64,000 bases of DNA, from positions 310,001 to 374,000 of the forward strand of contig NZ_CP037948.1 in assembly GCF_004358425.1 (NCBI RefSeq), in the 5' to 3' direction. Every line of letters starts with the position of its first letter. The stretch's first letter is position 1. A program made the position numbers and the translations under genes. Source of the DNA: Qipengyuania sediminis. GTDB lineage: Bacteria > Pseudomonadota > Alphaproteobacteria > Sphingomonadales > Sphingomonadaceae. The notes under the pieces are model-generated. The model ran no database searches. It was not told where the DNA came from and saw nothing but the letters and a program-made list of their open reading frames with translations. Below are positions 40,088 through 48,870 of the stretch, one piece after another.

Positions 40088-41465
40088 GCCTTCGGCCCCG
40101 GCGCGCGCCCGGCCGGCGGGGGCGCCCAGGCGGCGCAGCCTCGCCGGCCGCATCATGGCGATCGCGGCGGGGTGGATCATCGTCCTCTTGCTGGCGGGCG
40201 GCTTCGCGCTCGATCGGACCCTGACCAATCTCGTCGAGGCCAATTTCGACGACCAGCTTGACTATATGCTGACCGCCATGATCGCCTCGGCCGAGATCGG
40301 GCCGGATGGCGAGGTCTATTTCAACCGGCCATTGGGGGACCAGCGCTTCCTCGAGCCGAACTCCGGGCTCTACTGGCAGATCAGCGGCGAAGGGCACGAC
40401 GATTTCCCCAGCCGCAGCCTGTGGGACCGCTCGCTTCGGCCAAGCGGTAACCACGCCGATAACGACACGCATATCTACGATTCGGACCAGTTCCCGGGCG
40501 AGCCACTGCGGATGGCGGAACGCAGCGTCATTCTGCCGGGCAGCGACACGCTGTGGTGGTTCAAGGTCGCGGCGAGCCGGGAGGAGCTCGATTTCCAGAT
40601 TGCGCGCATCCGCTCGATTTTGGTGTGGAGCTTCGCGGTGCTGGGGCTGGGCCTCTTCGCGATGGCGGTGCTGCAAAGCTGGATCGGGCTCGGACCCTTG
40701 CGCCGGGTGCGTGCGGCGATCCAGAACCTGCGCACGACGGGCGCGAGCCGGATCGTCGAGCCGCTTCCTTCCGAGGTCCAGCCGCTGGTCGAGGAGGTGA
40801 ACGCGCTGCTCGCCCATAGCGAGCAGCAGGCGGAGGAGGCGCGCACCCACGCGGGCAACCTCGCCCATGCGCTCAAGACGCCGCTGACGGTTGTGACCAA
40901 TGCCGCGACAGCGCGCGCGCCGGATCTCAGCGACACCGTGATCCGCGAAGCGCGCACCATGCAGCGCCATGTCGAGCATCACCTCGCCCGCGCCCGGGCG
41001 GTGGGCCGGCGCGCGGCGGGGCACGCCCGCACCGGCGTGTGCGAGAGCGCGGAAGCGGTGCGCCGCGCCGTGGAGATGCTTCACCCCGAAGCGCGTATCG
41101 ATGTCGCGGGCAACCGCCAGGCCCATGTCGGGATCGAGCGCCAGGACCTTGACGAAATCCTCGGCAATCTGATCGAAAACGCGGCCAAATACGGGGGCGG
41201 CAGCGTCTTCGTGACAATCGACGCGGAGGAGGGCAGCGGGCCCTGCGTGATCTGGGTGGAAGACGATGGCGCGGGCATCCCGCCCGCGGACCGCACGCAC
41301 ATATTCGATCGCGGGGCGCGGCTCGATACGGGCAAGCCCGGCACGGGGCTGGGCCTGGCGATCGTTCGGGATGTTGCGCAGATTTACGGCGGCGACGTAG
41401 CGCTTGGGGAAAGCGAGGACCTGGGCGGTCTGCTGGTCCGCCTCAGCCTGCCGCGAGCAGATTAG
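40044..41465 (+). CDS. Sensor histidine kinase (PhoQ-like)
   Basis: About 473 residues from the TTG at 40044, inside the regulator gene. No ATG or GTG occurs in frame until ATG 40155, which would put the first membrane helix at the very N-terminus. Two membrane helices (IIVLLLAGGFAL near 50 and ILVWSFAVLGLGLFAMAVL near 195) flank a periplasmic sensor; the HAMP-like and DHp region has the His in NLAHALKTPLT near 278. The ATPase has NLIENAAKYG, EDDGAGIP and GTGLGLAIV. It probably senses envelope or cation signals. Confidence 0.9.
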   Translation: MATVSTIPQPAPAAEPSAPARARPAGAPRRRSLAGRIMAIAAGWIIVLLLAGGFALDRTLTNLVEANFDDQLDYMLTAMIASAEIGPDGEVYFNRPLGDQRFLEPNSGLYWQISGEGHDDFPSRSLWDRSLRPSGNHADNDTHIYDSDQFPGEPLRMAERSVILPGSDTLWWFKVAASREELDFQIARIRSILVWSFAVLGLGLFAMAVLQSWIGLGPLRRVRAAIQNLRTTGASRIVEPLPSEVQPLVEEVNALLAHSEQQAEEARTHAGNLAHALKTPLTVVTNAATARAPDLSDTVIREARTMQRHVEHHLARARAVGRRAAGHARTGVCESAEAVRRAVEMLHPEARIDVAGNRQAHVGIERQDLDEILGNLIENAAKYGGGSVFVTIDAEEGSGPCVIWVEDDGAGIPPADRTHIFDRGARLDTGKPGTGLGLAIVRDVAQIYGGDVALGESEDLGGLLVRLSLPRAD

Positions 41466-41483
41466 ACTGGCACGAAACGAAAA

Positions 41484-41505
41484 CGGGGCCGGATGACCGG
41501 CCCCG
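41484..41505 (-). terminator. Rho-independent terminator downstream of 41535-41747
   Basis: Perfect 9-bp stem CGGGGCCGG, loop ATGA, CCGGCCCCG. On the minus strand it is followed by TTTTCGTTTCG, so it terminates the minus-strand gene; it may also act on the kinase transcript. Confidence 0.8.
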
Positions 41506-41534
41506 CTCGATTGTCCTGGCGCAAGGCGCTGCGA

Positions 41535-41747
41535 TCAGGGGCTGTTCGGCTCGTCGTCGCCCGCCACGACGCCGATGGCGACGGCGAGCACCGCGAGGAT
41601 GATGAGGATGCCGATGGGCCCTTCGCCGAGCTGGTTCTCACCGGCGACCGGCGCGCTGGTGCGCTCGGCAGCGATGGCCTGACCCGCGAGCGGCGCGGTC
41701 GCGGCCGCGGCGGCAGCGGCGGCGAGCGTCACCTTACGAAACTTCAT
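41535..41747 (-). CDS. Small exported/membrane protein of unknown function
   Basis: 70 residues. A signal peptide (VTLAAAAAAAATAPLAG) and a C-terminal membrane helix (GILIILAVLAVAIGVVAG) separated by about 20 polar residues. ATG 41747 has AAGGGG 5 bases upstream; a clear terminator follows. Similar tiny proteins accompany many sphingomonad genes; role unknown. Confidence 0.6.
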   Translation of the reverse strand: MKFRKVTLAAAAAAAATAPLAGQAIAAERTSAPVAGENQLGEGPIGILIILAVLAVAIGVVAGDDEPNSP

Positions 41748-41867
41748 AGCGTGTCCCCTTCGAAATCGAGCCAGCTGCCTATGCCAAGCGCCAGCCGCGT
41801 TCAAGCGACGCCCTCCCCCTTCGCGAAAGCAGCCCTTCAGGTGCTGCAAATCGGCAACAGAGCGAGC

Positions 41868-42155
41868 TCAGCGCCGCGCCGTTTCGTGGTGGCGGATCAC
41901 CTCGTCGATGATGAAGCGAAGGAATTTCTCCCCAAATTCGGGATCGAGCTCGGCACTTGCCGCCAGCGCGCGCAGGCGGGCGATCTGCCGCTCCTCCCGC
42001 GCCGGGTCTGCCGGCGGCAGCGCCTGCGCCGCCTTGTGCTCGCCCACCGCGCGGGTGATTCGAAAGCGCTCGGCCAGTATGTGGACCAGCGCGGCGTCGA
42101 TATTGTCGATGCTACGGCGGTAAGCAGCAAGCACCGGATCGGCTTCTTGTCCCAT
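41868..42155 (-). CDS. Chorismate mutase (AroQ type)
   Basis: 95 residues, the single-domain AroQ form. The AYRRSIDNIDAALVHILAERFRIT helix with the conserved Arg, EHKAAQ, DPAREERQI and the final helix ending HHETARR match the family. It converts chorismate to prephenate for Phe/Tyr synthesis. ATG 42155 (GTG 42158 is adjacent). Divergent from the polyprenyl synthase gene. Confidence 0.88.
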   Translation of the reverse strand: MGQEADPVLAAYRRSIDNIDAALVHILAERFRITRAVGEHKAAQALPPADPAREERQIARLRALAASAELDPEFGEKFLRFIIDEVIRHHETARR

Positions 42156-42247
42156 CACCCCCGCGCCCCCCGTATCGCGGCCGCGCAGGCTAGCAAGCTT
42201 TCGCCGCTTGCCAAGCTGGGGGGCATCGGCGAGAGGCTCCACCCGTC

Positions 42248-43291
42248 ATGACCGCCGATATCGTGCCGCTCCCCCGCGCTGGTTCGAGTTCGAAGCGAGA
42301 GCCGGCGGGGCCCGCGCCCTCGCTCGGGCCGATGCTGGAGATCACCGCGCATGGCATGAACGCGGTCAATGCCGTCATTCTCGACAGGATGCAGAGCGAA
42401 ATTCCGCTTATCCCGGCGCTCGCAGGGCATCTCATCTCGGGCGGGGGCAAGCGGCTGCGGCCGATGCTGACGCTCGCCGGGGCCGCGCTCGTCGGCTACA
42501 ACGGCACGCGGCAGCACCGTCTCGCCGCCGCAGTCGAGTTCATCCATACCGCAACTCTGCTCCACGACGACGTCGTCGATGGCAGCGACCTCAGGCGCGG
42601 CAAGGCGGCGGCGAACATCATCTTCGGCAACCCCGCGACCGTGCTCGTGGGCGATTTCCTCTTCAGCCGGGCCTTCGAGCTGATGGTCGAGGACGGCAGC
42701 CTCAAGGTGCTCAAGATCCTCTCGGGCGCCAGCGCCGTGATCGCGGAGGGGGAGGTCGACCAGCTCACGGCGCAACGCAAGATCGAAACCAGCGAGGGGC
42801 GCTACCTCCAGATCATCCGCGCCAAGACCGCCGCGCTCTTTGCCGCCGCGACGCGCATCGCCGCGGTCGTTGCCGAATGCGGCGAGGAGCAGGAGAACGC
42901 GCTCGACGAATACGGCCGCAATCTCGGAGTCGCATTCCAGCTGGTCGACGATGCCATCGACTATGCCTCCGATGCCGAGGCCATGGGCAAAACCCGCGGC
43001 GATGACTTCCGCGAAGGCAAGATGACGCTGCCGGTGATCCTCGCCTATGCCCGCGGCACGGAGGAGGAGCGCGCATTCTGGAAGAGCGCGATCGGGGGCT
43101 TCCGCACGGGCGAGGAAGACTTTGCCGAAGCCGTGCGCCTGATCGGCAAATATGATGCGGTCGAAGCGACCCGCGAACGCGCCCGCCATTTCGCCAGCCG
43201 GGCGATCGACGCGATCTCGATCTTCCCCGACAGCCGCGCCCGCGCCGCCATGACCGAGGCGGCGCATTTCGCGGTGGCAAGGGGGTATTGA
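42248..43291 (+). CDS. ispB: Long-chain polyprenyl diphosphate synthase
   Basis: 347 residues. First Asp-rich motif LLHDDVVDGSDLRRG near 110, second QLVDDAIDYASD near 235, GGGKRLRPML near 75. It makes the octa- or decaprenyl chain of ubiquinone (chain length not decidable by eye). ATG 42248. Confidence 0.93.
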   Translation: MTADIVPLPRAGSSSKREPAGPAPSLGPMLEITAHGMNAVNAVILDRMQSEIPLIPALAGHLISGGGKRLRPMLTLAGAALVGYNGTRQHRLAAAVEFIHTATLLHDDVVDGSDLRRGKAAANIIFGNPATVLVGDFLFSRAFELMVEDGSLKVLKILSGASAVIAEGEVDQLTAQRKIETSEGRYLQIIRAKTAALFAAATRIAAVVAECGEEQENALDEYGRNLGVAFQLVDDAIDYASDAEAMGKTRGDDFREGKMTLPVILAYARGTEEERAFWKSAIGGFRTGEEDFAEAVRLIGKYDAVEATRERARHFASRAIDAISIFPDSRARAAMTEAAHFAVARGY

Positions 43292-43319
43292 TGGCACGGC
43301 GCTTGCGATCGGGTGATGA

Positions 43320-43562
43320 TGCGAGAACCCTCCGCAGGAGGATCCTCGGAAATCTTGTTGGGAGAGCGGCCTTCTCGCCGCCGCCGTTCCACTGGCGCAG
43401 GCTTGGTTCGAAAGCGATGGAACCCGCGACGTCGCCTATCGCTCGATTGATGCGATGAAGCGATCCGACGATCTTCCACGTGAGCCTAGCGGCGCCTGCT
43501 TCGCGCATATGCAGCGGCAATTGCGGATTGCCGAGCAATGCGATAGGAATGTTGAGCAATGA
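43320..43562 (+). CDS. Small ORF upstream of hrpB, start unclear
   Basis: An open frame from after the TGA at 43317 to the TGA at 43560-43562. The part SGLLAAAVPLAQAWFESDG...RSIDAMKRSDD...CFAHMQRQLRIAEQCDR looks like a real small exported or membrane protein. No ATG, GTG or TTG lies before it in frame, although an AGGAGG sits at 43336-43341. Removing one G from the GGG at 43360-43362 would put TTG 43358 in frame (TTG GAG AGC GGC...), so a frameshift or base-call error is possible. Its stop overlaps the ATG of the next ORF (ATGA). Confidence 0.35.
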   Translation, partial: CENPPQEDPRKSCWESGLLAAAVPLAQAWFESDGTRDVAYRSIDAMKRSDDLPREPSGACFAHMQRQLRIAEQCDRNVEQ

Positions 43563-43684
43563 GCGACGCCATGGCGCAGATTAGGTTATGGGGCGGCCTT
43601 TCCATTGCCGCAGTCAGCTATATCCTGCTCCAGTCGGATATGCGCCGCGAAGCACTGAATCGGGCGGATCGCCGCGGCGTTTGA
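43559..43684 (+). CDS. 41-residue membrane ORF coupled to hrpB
   Basis: ATG 43559 overlaps the stop of the preceding ORF and its own TGA (43682-43684) overlaps the TTG start of hrpB (TTGA). It encodes one membrane helix (LWGGLSIAAVSYILL) followed by a basic tail (MRREALNRADRRG). The head-to-tail overlaps on both sides support real translation. Family unknown. Confidence 0.5.
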   Translation: MSDAMAQIRLWGGLSIAAVSYILLQSDMRREALNRADRRGV

Positions 43685-46125
43685 TCGGATCCGTAACGGA
43701 TCGCGCTTTGCCTGCTAATCTCCCGATAGATAGCGCTTTACCGGCGTTGCGGGCCGCCCTGCGCGATGGCCTTAACGCCGTCCTGATTGCGCCGCCGGGG
43801 GCGGGCAAGACCACTGCCGTCCCCCCGGCGCTGCTGGGCGAAACCTGGTGCGAAGGGCAGATCGTCATGACCTCCCCCCGCCGGGTCGCCGCGCGGGCGG
43901 CGGCGGAGCGCATGGCCGAGCTGATCGGCGAGCGTGCCGGCGAGACGATCGGCTATCTGACGCGGCTGGACAGCAAGCAATCGGCCCGCACGCGCATTCT
44001 GGTCGTTACGGAGGCCATTCTCGTCAATCGCCTGTTGGACGATCCCGAGCTTTCGGATGTGTCGGCTCTCCTCTTCGACGAAGCGCACGAGCGGCACCTG
44101 GATGGCGATCTTGCCCTTGCGCTGGCGCTTGAATCGCAGGCCGTGCTGCGCCCCGATCTCAAGCTGCTGGTCATGTCCGCCACTATCGACGGTGCGCGTT
44201 TTGCCGGGCTGCTGGGTTCGGCGACCCCCGTCATCGAAAGCCGGGGCGTTACCCACCCGCTGGAGATCGTGTGGCTTGGCAGTCCGGGCGCAGAGCGGAT
44301 CGAGGATGCGATGACTGCCGCCGTCCTCACCGGCTGGGCCGAGCGGGCGGGCGATATCCTCGCCTTCCTTCCCGGAGTGCGAGAGATCGAGCAGGTGCGC
44401 GAAAGGCTGACCGCGCGCCTGCCCGATACGGCGATCCGGTCGCTGCATGGTCAGATCGACCCGGCGGGGCAACGCGCGGCGGTCCGACGTGATGAAGAGG
44501 GGCGGCGGCGGATTGTGCTCGCGACCTCCATCGCCGAAACCTCGCTGACCCTGGACGGTGTTTCGGTGGTGATAGACAGCGGCCTTACCCGCCGCGCCCA
44601 ATATGACCGGGCGGCCGGCACCACGCACCTCGTGACGCAGCGTGCGAGCCAGGCCGCCGCGGCGCAACGCGCGGGCCGCGCGGCGCGCCAGGGGCCGGGC
44701 ACCGCCTACCGCCTGTGGGAAGAAGCGGCGCACGCCGGTCGCCCCGCCTTCGAGCCGCCCGAGATCACGACCGCCGATCTCACCCCTCTGGTGCTGCGGA
44801 CCGCGAAATGGGGCAGCGCGGACCCCGCCGCGCTCCCCTGGCTCGACCCGCCCCCCGAGGCGTCGATCGCCGCCGCCCGCGCCGGATTGCAGGCGCTCGG
44901 CGCGCTTGATGGGCGCTTCCGGATCACGGCGCGCGGGCAGGCTTTGGCCGCGCTTCCGCTCGAGCCTGCGCTGGCGGCGATGGTGCTGTTCGGCGCGGAG
45001 CATGGTGCAGGGGAGACTGCCGCACGGCTCGCTTTGCTGCTCCAGGAACGCGGCCTGGGCGGGCGGGGCGAAGACCTTGAAGAGCGGCTGGCGCGCTGGA
45101 GCGCGGATCGCAGTCCGCGCGCAGAGGCGAGCCGCAAGCTCGCGGCGGGCTGGGCGCGCAAGGCGGGCGGGGGCGCGGGCGGGGGGGGGGTTCCGATCTG
45201 CGTCCTGCTGGCCGCGGGTCGTCCGGGTTTCGTGGCGAAGCGCCGCGACGGCAGCGGGGAAAGCTGGCTCGCGGCCGGGGGGCGGGGCTTCGCGCTCGAT
45301 CCTGCGTCCCGGCTCGCAAGGGCGGAATATCTGGTCATCGGCGACGCCCAGGGTCGGGCCAAGGGCGCGCGCATCACCGCTGCGGCTGCGCTGACCGAAG
45401 CGGATATAACGCATTGGCTCGGCGACCGGATCGAAATCCGGCGTACCTTGCGCTGGACAGGAACGCGGGTCGAAGCGCGGTGCGAGCGGCGGCTGGGCGC
45501 CATCGTGCTCGCGAGCGGTCCGGACCCCTCGCCCGACCTCGACGCCGTCGCGCTGCTGCTGCGGGAACGGGCGCTTGGCCAGCTTGACAGCCTGATTCCG
45601 GCGGCGCTGCTCGCCCGCGCGCGCTTTGCGGGGTTAACTGCGCTCGAACTGGAAAGCCTTCGCGAGCGCGCGGAAGAGTGGCTGGGCCCGCTTCTCTCCG
45701 GTCGGAGCGACCTGTCCCTTGCGCCCGCCCGCATTGCCGAGGCGCTGTTGAACCTTCTCGACTGGGACGAACGGCAGAAGCTCGACCGCCTCGCTCCCCG
45801 CGAATTCACCTCGCCCGCCGGCACCGCGCACGCCATAGATTACATTGGCGACGACGCGCCCTCCGCCGAAGTGCGCGTGCAGGCGTTGTTCGGGCTCGAC
45901 CGGCACCCGATGGTGGGCGATACGCCCTTGCTTCTGAAGCTCACCAGCCCCGCCGGCCGTCCGGTGCAGGCGACGCGCGACCTGCCGGGGTTCTGGCGTG
46001 GCAGCTGGGCCGAGGTGAGGAAGGAGATGAAGGGCCGCTACCCCAAGCACCGCTGGCCCGATGCGCCCTGGAGCGAAGTGCCCAGCCTGAAGACCAAGAA
46101 CGCCTTCCAACGCGCGCCCGGCTGA
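43681..46125 (+). CDS. hrpB: ATP-dependent helicase HrpB
   Basis: About 814 residues. Walker A APPGAGKTTAVP near 37, DEAH box LLFDEAHERH near 131, SAT motif VMSATIDG, the QxxGRxGR motif as AAQRAGRAARQ, and the C-terminal HrpB domain ending with LPGFWRGSWAEVRKEMKGRYPKH. DExH-box RNA/DNA helicase; role in bacteria unclear. The frame is open from 43588, but TTG 43681 is preferred because it overlaps the preceding small ORF stop and begins just before the conserved LPIDSALPAL. Confidence 0.93.
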   Translation: MIGSVTDRALPANLPIDSALPALRAALRDGLNAVLIAPPGAGKTTAVPPALLGETWCEGQIVMTSPRRVAARAAAERMAELIGERAGETIGYLTRLDSKQSARTRILVVTEAILVNRLLDDPELSDVSALLFDEAHERHLDGDLALALALESQAVLRPDLKLLVMSATIDGARFAGLLGSATPVIESRGVTHPLEIVWLGSPGAERIEDAMTAAVLTGWAERAGDILAFLPGVREIEQVRERLTARLPDTAIRSLHGQIDPAGQRAAVRRDEEGRRRIVLATSIAETSLTLDGVSVVIDSGLTRRAQYDRAAGTTHLVTQRASQAAAAQRAGRAARQGPGTAYRLWEEAAHAGRPAFEPPEITTADLTPLVLRTAKWGSADPAALPWLDPPPEASIAAARAGLQALGALDGRFRITARGQALAALPLEPALAAMVLFGAEHGAGETAARLALLLQERGLGGRGEDLEERLARWSADRSPRAEASRKLAAGWARKAGGGAGGGGVPICVLLAAGRPGFVAKRRDGSGESWLAAGGRGFALDPASRLARAEYLVIGDAQGRAKGARITAAAALTEADITHWLGDRIEIRRTLRWTGTRVEARCERRLGAIVLASGPDPSPDLDAVALLLRERALGQLDSLIPAALLARARFAGLTALELESLRERAEEWLGPLLSGRSDLSLAPARIAEALLNLLDWDERQKLDRLAPREFTSPAGTAHAIDYIGDDAPSAEVRVQALFGLDRHPMVGDTPLLLKLTSPAGRPVQATRDLPGFWRGSWAEVRKEMKGRYPKHRWPDAPWSEVPSLKTKNAFQRAPG

Positions 46126-46158
46126 CCTATCGGTACTGCCGAAGGCAGGACCGATAGG
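46126..46158. terminator. Strong hairpin after hrpB
   Basis: CCTATCGGT-A-CTGCC, loop GAA, GGCAG-G-ACCGATAGG: a 14-bp stem with a single A-G mismatch. It begins immediately after the hrpB stop. No T-tract follows, so it may be an mRNA-stability or Rho-dependent structure rather than a standard terminator. Confidence 0.5.
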
Positions 46159-46235
46159 CGCGAGCGCGCGCCGCCGGTCAGGCCGAAAGCCCTGGCGGCC
46201 GGAGATCCGCCGCCCGGCGTTTTAGGGACAAGAGA

Positions 46236-46514
46236 ATGGCCGCAATCATCTATCAGAAACCCAAGAGCGCGATGCAATCCGGGCGGGCGCTTACCGATCA
46301 CTGGATCCTGGAGTTCGAGCAATCGGAGGCGCGCCGCCCCGATCCGCTCATGGGCTGGGCCGGCAGCGGTGATACCCAGGCGCAGGTCCGCCTCAGCTTT
46401 CCTGACAAGGAAACGGCGCTCGCCTATGCGGAGAAGCACGGTATCGCGGCGCGGGTCCACAAGACGCCGCCCCGGGCGCTGAAGCTACAAGCCTACGCGG
46501 ATAATTTCCGCTAG
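46236..46514 (+). CDS. NDUFS4-like complex I subunit
   Basis: 92 residues, matching the 'ETC complex I subunit conserved region' family: IYQKPKSAMQSGRA near the start, WILEFEQ, DPLMGWAGSGDT, RLSFPDKETALAYAEKHG and the final YADNFR. In Alphaproteobacteria and mitochondria this accessory subunit stabilises the NADH-oxidising arm of complex I. It is encoded away from the nuo operon. No signal peptide. A clear AGGGACAAGAGA-like site precedes ATG 46236. Confidence 0.88.
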   Translation: MAAIIYQKPKSAMQSGRALTDHWILEFEQSEARRPDPLMGWAGSGDTQAQVRLSFPDKETALAYAEKHGIAARVHKTPPRALKLQAYADNFR

Positions 46515-46551
46515 TTGAAACAGCCCGGTTTTTGCGCCATATTCCTCGCCG

Positions 46552-46637
46552 GGAGCCGGTCGGGCGCTTGCGTCCGCCAACCTGGTCAGGTCCGGAAGGA
46601 AGCAGCCACAACGGGTTGCGGCGGGTCGGCCGGCTCC
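46552..46637 (+). ncRNA. ffs: Bacterial signal recognition particle RNA (4.5S, small type)
   Basis: The conserved apical part CCAACCTGGTCAGGTCCGGAAGG...AGCAGCC (from about 46578) is the Ffh-binding loop with the GGTCAGGTCC and GGAAGCAGCC internal loops. The terminal helix GGAGCCGG (46552-46559) pairs with CCGGCTCC (46630-46637). It folds into one hairpin of about 86 nt and binds Ffh for cotranslational targeting. Located just upstream of dnaX. Confidence 0.93.
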
Positions 46638-46698
46638 TTCGTCACCGCGCCACATCATCTCTTCTCGCCCGCATGACATCGGTGGCGGCAGCATCTAG

Positions 46699-48462
46699 AT
46701 GTCGGGGATGGGCGATTCCTCCGACAGTGCCGTGACCCCTCCTTGGGAGGACGAGGCTGCGCCGAGCCGGGCCCAGCTCGAAGCGGCGGGGCAGGACGCG
46801 CTGTTCGGCGATCCCCCGCCGAAGCCCGCCCCCGTCCCCGTCGCAAGTCAGCCCTACCGCGTACTCGCTCGCAAATACCGCCCGCAAACCTTTTCCGAGC
46901 TGATCGGTCAGGACGCGATGGTTCGCACGCTCGCCAATGCGATCCGGCGCGACCGGCTGGCTCATGCCTTTCTGATGACCGGTGTGCGGGGGGTGGGCAA
47001 GACTAGCACCGCGCGGCTGATCGCCAAGGCGTTGAACTGCATCGGCCCCGACGGGCGGGGCGGGCCCACGATCGACCCCTGCGGCACCTGCGAGCCCTGC
47101 AAAGCGATCACCGAGGGGCGGCATATCGACGTCATCGAGATGGACGCCGCCAGCCACACCGGCGTCGACGATATGCGCGCGATCATCGATGCGGTCCGCT
47201 ACGCCGCGGTTTCGGCGCGGTACAAGATCTACATCATCGACGAAGTCCACATGCTGTCGAAGAACGCCTTCAACGCCTTGTTGAAAACGCTGGAAGAGCC
47301 GCCCGCGCATGTGAAGTTCCTCTTCGCGACCACGGAGGTCGAAAAGCTGCCGATCACCGTGCTCAGCCGCACCCAGCGTTTCGATCTGCGCCGCATTCCG
47401 ACCGAGATGCTGGGCGCGCATTTCGCCGAGATCTGCGGCCGGGAAGCGGTCGAGGCCGAGCCCGAGGCGCTGGCGCTGATCGCGGCGGCGGCGGAAGGCT
47501 CGGTGCGCGACGGGCTTTCGATCCTCGACCAGGCGATCGCTCATGCCGATCTGGCGGGGGAGGGGGCCGAGGGCGCGCCGCGCGTGGCGGCGGACCAGGT
47601 GCGCGAGATGCTCGGCCTGGCCGACAACGGTACGCGGCGGCGGATGCTCGGCCACCTGCTCGACGGCGATGCGAAGGCGCTGCTGGCGGCGCTGGACGAG
47701 CACTATGCGCTGGGGGTGGAGCCTCTGGCGCTGGTGCGCGCGCTCATGGACCTCGTCCACCGCCTCACGGTGGCGCAAGTCGGCGGGGAAGCGGATGCGC
47801 CGGGGGCCGAGGAACGCGCGGAGCTGCTCGAATGGGCGCAGCGGCTGGCCCCCGGCGAGCTCCACCGGCTGTGGCAATTGCTGCTCAAGGGCTATGACGA
47901 GGTGCGCGACGCACCCGATCCGCTGGCGGCGGCGCGCATGGCGCTGCTGCGGGCGCTCCACGCCAGTTCGCTGCCCGATCCCGGCAGGATTGCCAAGACG
48001 CTTGAAACGCTGGTGAGCGCGCATCCGCCCGCAGCACCAATCCTTCCCAATAGCGCCGACGCCGCAACGAAACCTCTCGATTTCGCCGCGCTGGTGGCTG
48101 AGATCGACCGCGACCGTCCCGGGGCGGCCAATATCCTGCGGCTCCAGGTCCGGCCGATCGCGATCGAGCCCGGATTGCTGCGCTTTAGCCGCCCGCCGGG
48201 CTTCCGCGGCGAAATTGCATCGGAGCTGCGCGACGCGCTCCTGCACGTCACCGGACGGCGCTGGATCGTCGAGGAAGAGCCGGACGGCGGCGAACCGACC
48301 CTGCAGGAACGGCTCGAGCAGGCTCGAGCCGCCGAAGCCGCGGCGACCCGTGCGCATCCCCTGGTCGAGGCTGCCTTCGCGGCTTTCCCCGATGCCGAGT
48401 TGATTGAAACGAGCGAGGCCCCGCCACCCGCCGGTGCCCGCCAATGGAGACGGAACACATGA
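46699..48462 (+). CDS. dnaX: DNA polymerase III gamma/tau subunit
   Basis: 587 residues. Clamp-loader ATPase: VRGVGKTSTAR near 93, four zinc-binding cysteines (CIGPDG...DPCGTCEPC), DEVHMLS near 180, and SRTQRF. About 45 N-terminal residues are acidic/proline-rich and precede the usual start of homology (YRVLARKYRPQTF). I did not see an A-rich slippery site for a shorter gamma product. The stop overlaps the ATG of ybaB (ATGA). Confidence 0.95.
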   Translation: MSGMGDSSDSAVTPPWEDEAAPSRAQLEAAGQDALFGDPPPKPAPVPVASQPYRVLARKYRPQTFSELIGQDAMVRTLANAIRRDRLAHAFLMTGVRGVGKTSTARLIAKALNCIGPDGRGGPTIDPCGTCEPCKAITEGRHIDVIEMDAASHTGVDDMRAIIDAVRYAAVSARYKIYIIDEVHMLSKNAFNALLKTLEEPPAHVKFLFATTEVEKLPITVLSRTQRFDLRRIPTEMLGAHFAEICGREAVEAEPEALALIAAAAEGSVRDGLSILDQAIAHADLAGEGAEGAPRVAADQVREMLGLADNGTRRRMLGHLLDGDAKALLAALDEHYALGVEPLALVRALMDLVHRLTVAQVGGEADAPGAEERAELLEWAQRLAPGELHRLWQLLLKGYDEVRDAPDPLAAARMALLRALHASSLPDPGRIAKTLETLVSAHPPAAPILPNSADAATKPLDFAALVAEIDRDRPGAANILRLQVRPIAIEPGLLRFSRPPGFRGEIASELRDALLHVTGRRWIVEEEPDGGEPTLQERLEQARAAEAAATRAHPLVEAAFAAFPDAELIETSEAPPPAGARQWRRNT

Positions 48463-48800
48463 AATCAATGGAAGAGATGCTGGCCGCCGCGCAGCAGGCT
48501 GCCGAGACGATCCAGAAGCAGATGGGGGAGGCGCAAGCCAAGCTCGACAGCGTGGAAGTCGAAGGCAGCTCTGGTGGCGGTCTGGTCAAAGTGCGCGCCA
48601 CCGCGCGCGGGCGGATCCTGGGCGTCGCGATCGACGACAGCCTGATGGTGCCGGAAGAGAAGCAGATGGTCGAGGACCTCGTCGCCGCTGCCTTCAACGA
48701 TGCCCGCGACAAGGCGGATCGCAAGTCCGCCGAGGAGATGCAGAAGATGCAGGGCGGCCTCGGCCTGCCGCCGGGCTTCAACTTGCCCGGGTTCGGTTGA
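48459..48800 (+). CDS. ybaB: YbaB/EbfC nucleoid-associated protein
   Basis: 113 residues. KSMEEMLAAAQQAAETIQKQMGEAQAKL helix, then EGSSGGGLVKVRATARGRI and VEDLVAAAFNDARDKADR. The dnaX-ybaB pair is a widespread arrangement, often followed by recR, which is absent here. It binds DNA as a dimer. Confidence 0.94.
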   Translation: MKSMEEMLAAAQQAAETIQKQMGEAQAKLDSVEVEGSSGGGLVKVRATARGRILGVAIDDSLMVPEEKQMVEDLVAAAFNDARDKADRKSAEEMQKMQGGLGLPPGFNLPGFG

Positions 48801-48870
48801 GGCCAACCGTGTTCGGGCTGGCATCGTGCGGGCGCGGTGATATGGCGAAGGTCGGTGGAGGACCCCTCAC

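Noticed and set aside
46699..48462. Programmed frameshift in dnaX
   Set aside because: No A-rich slippery heptamer with a downstream hairpin was seen by eye.
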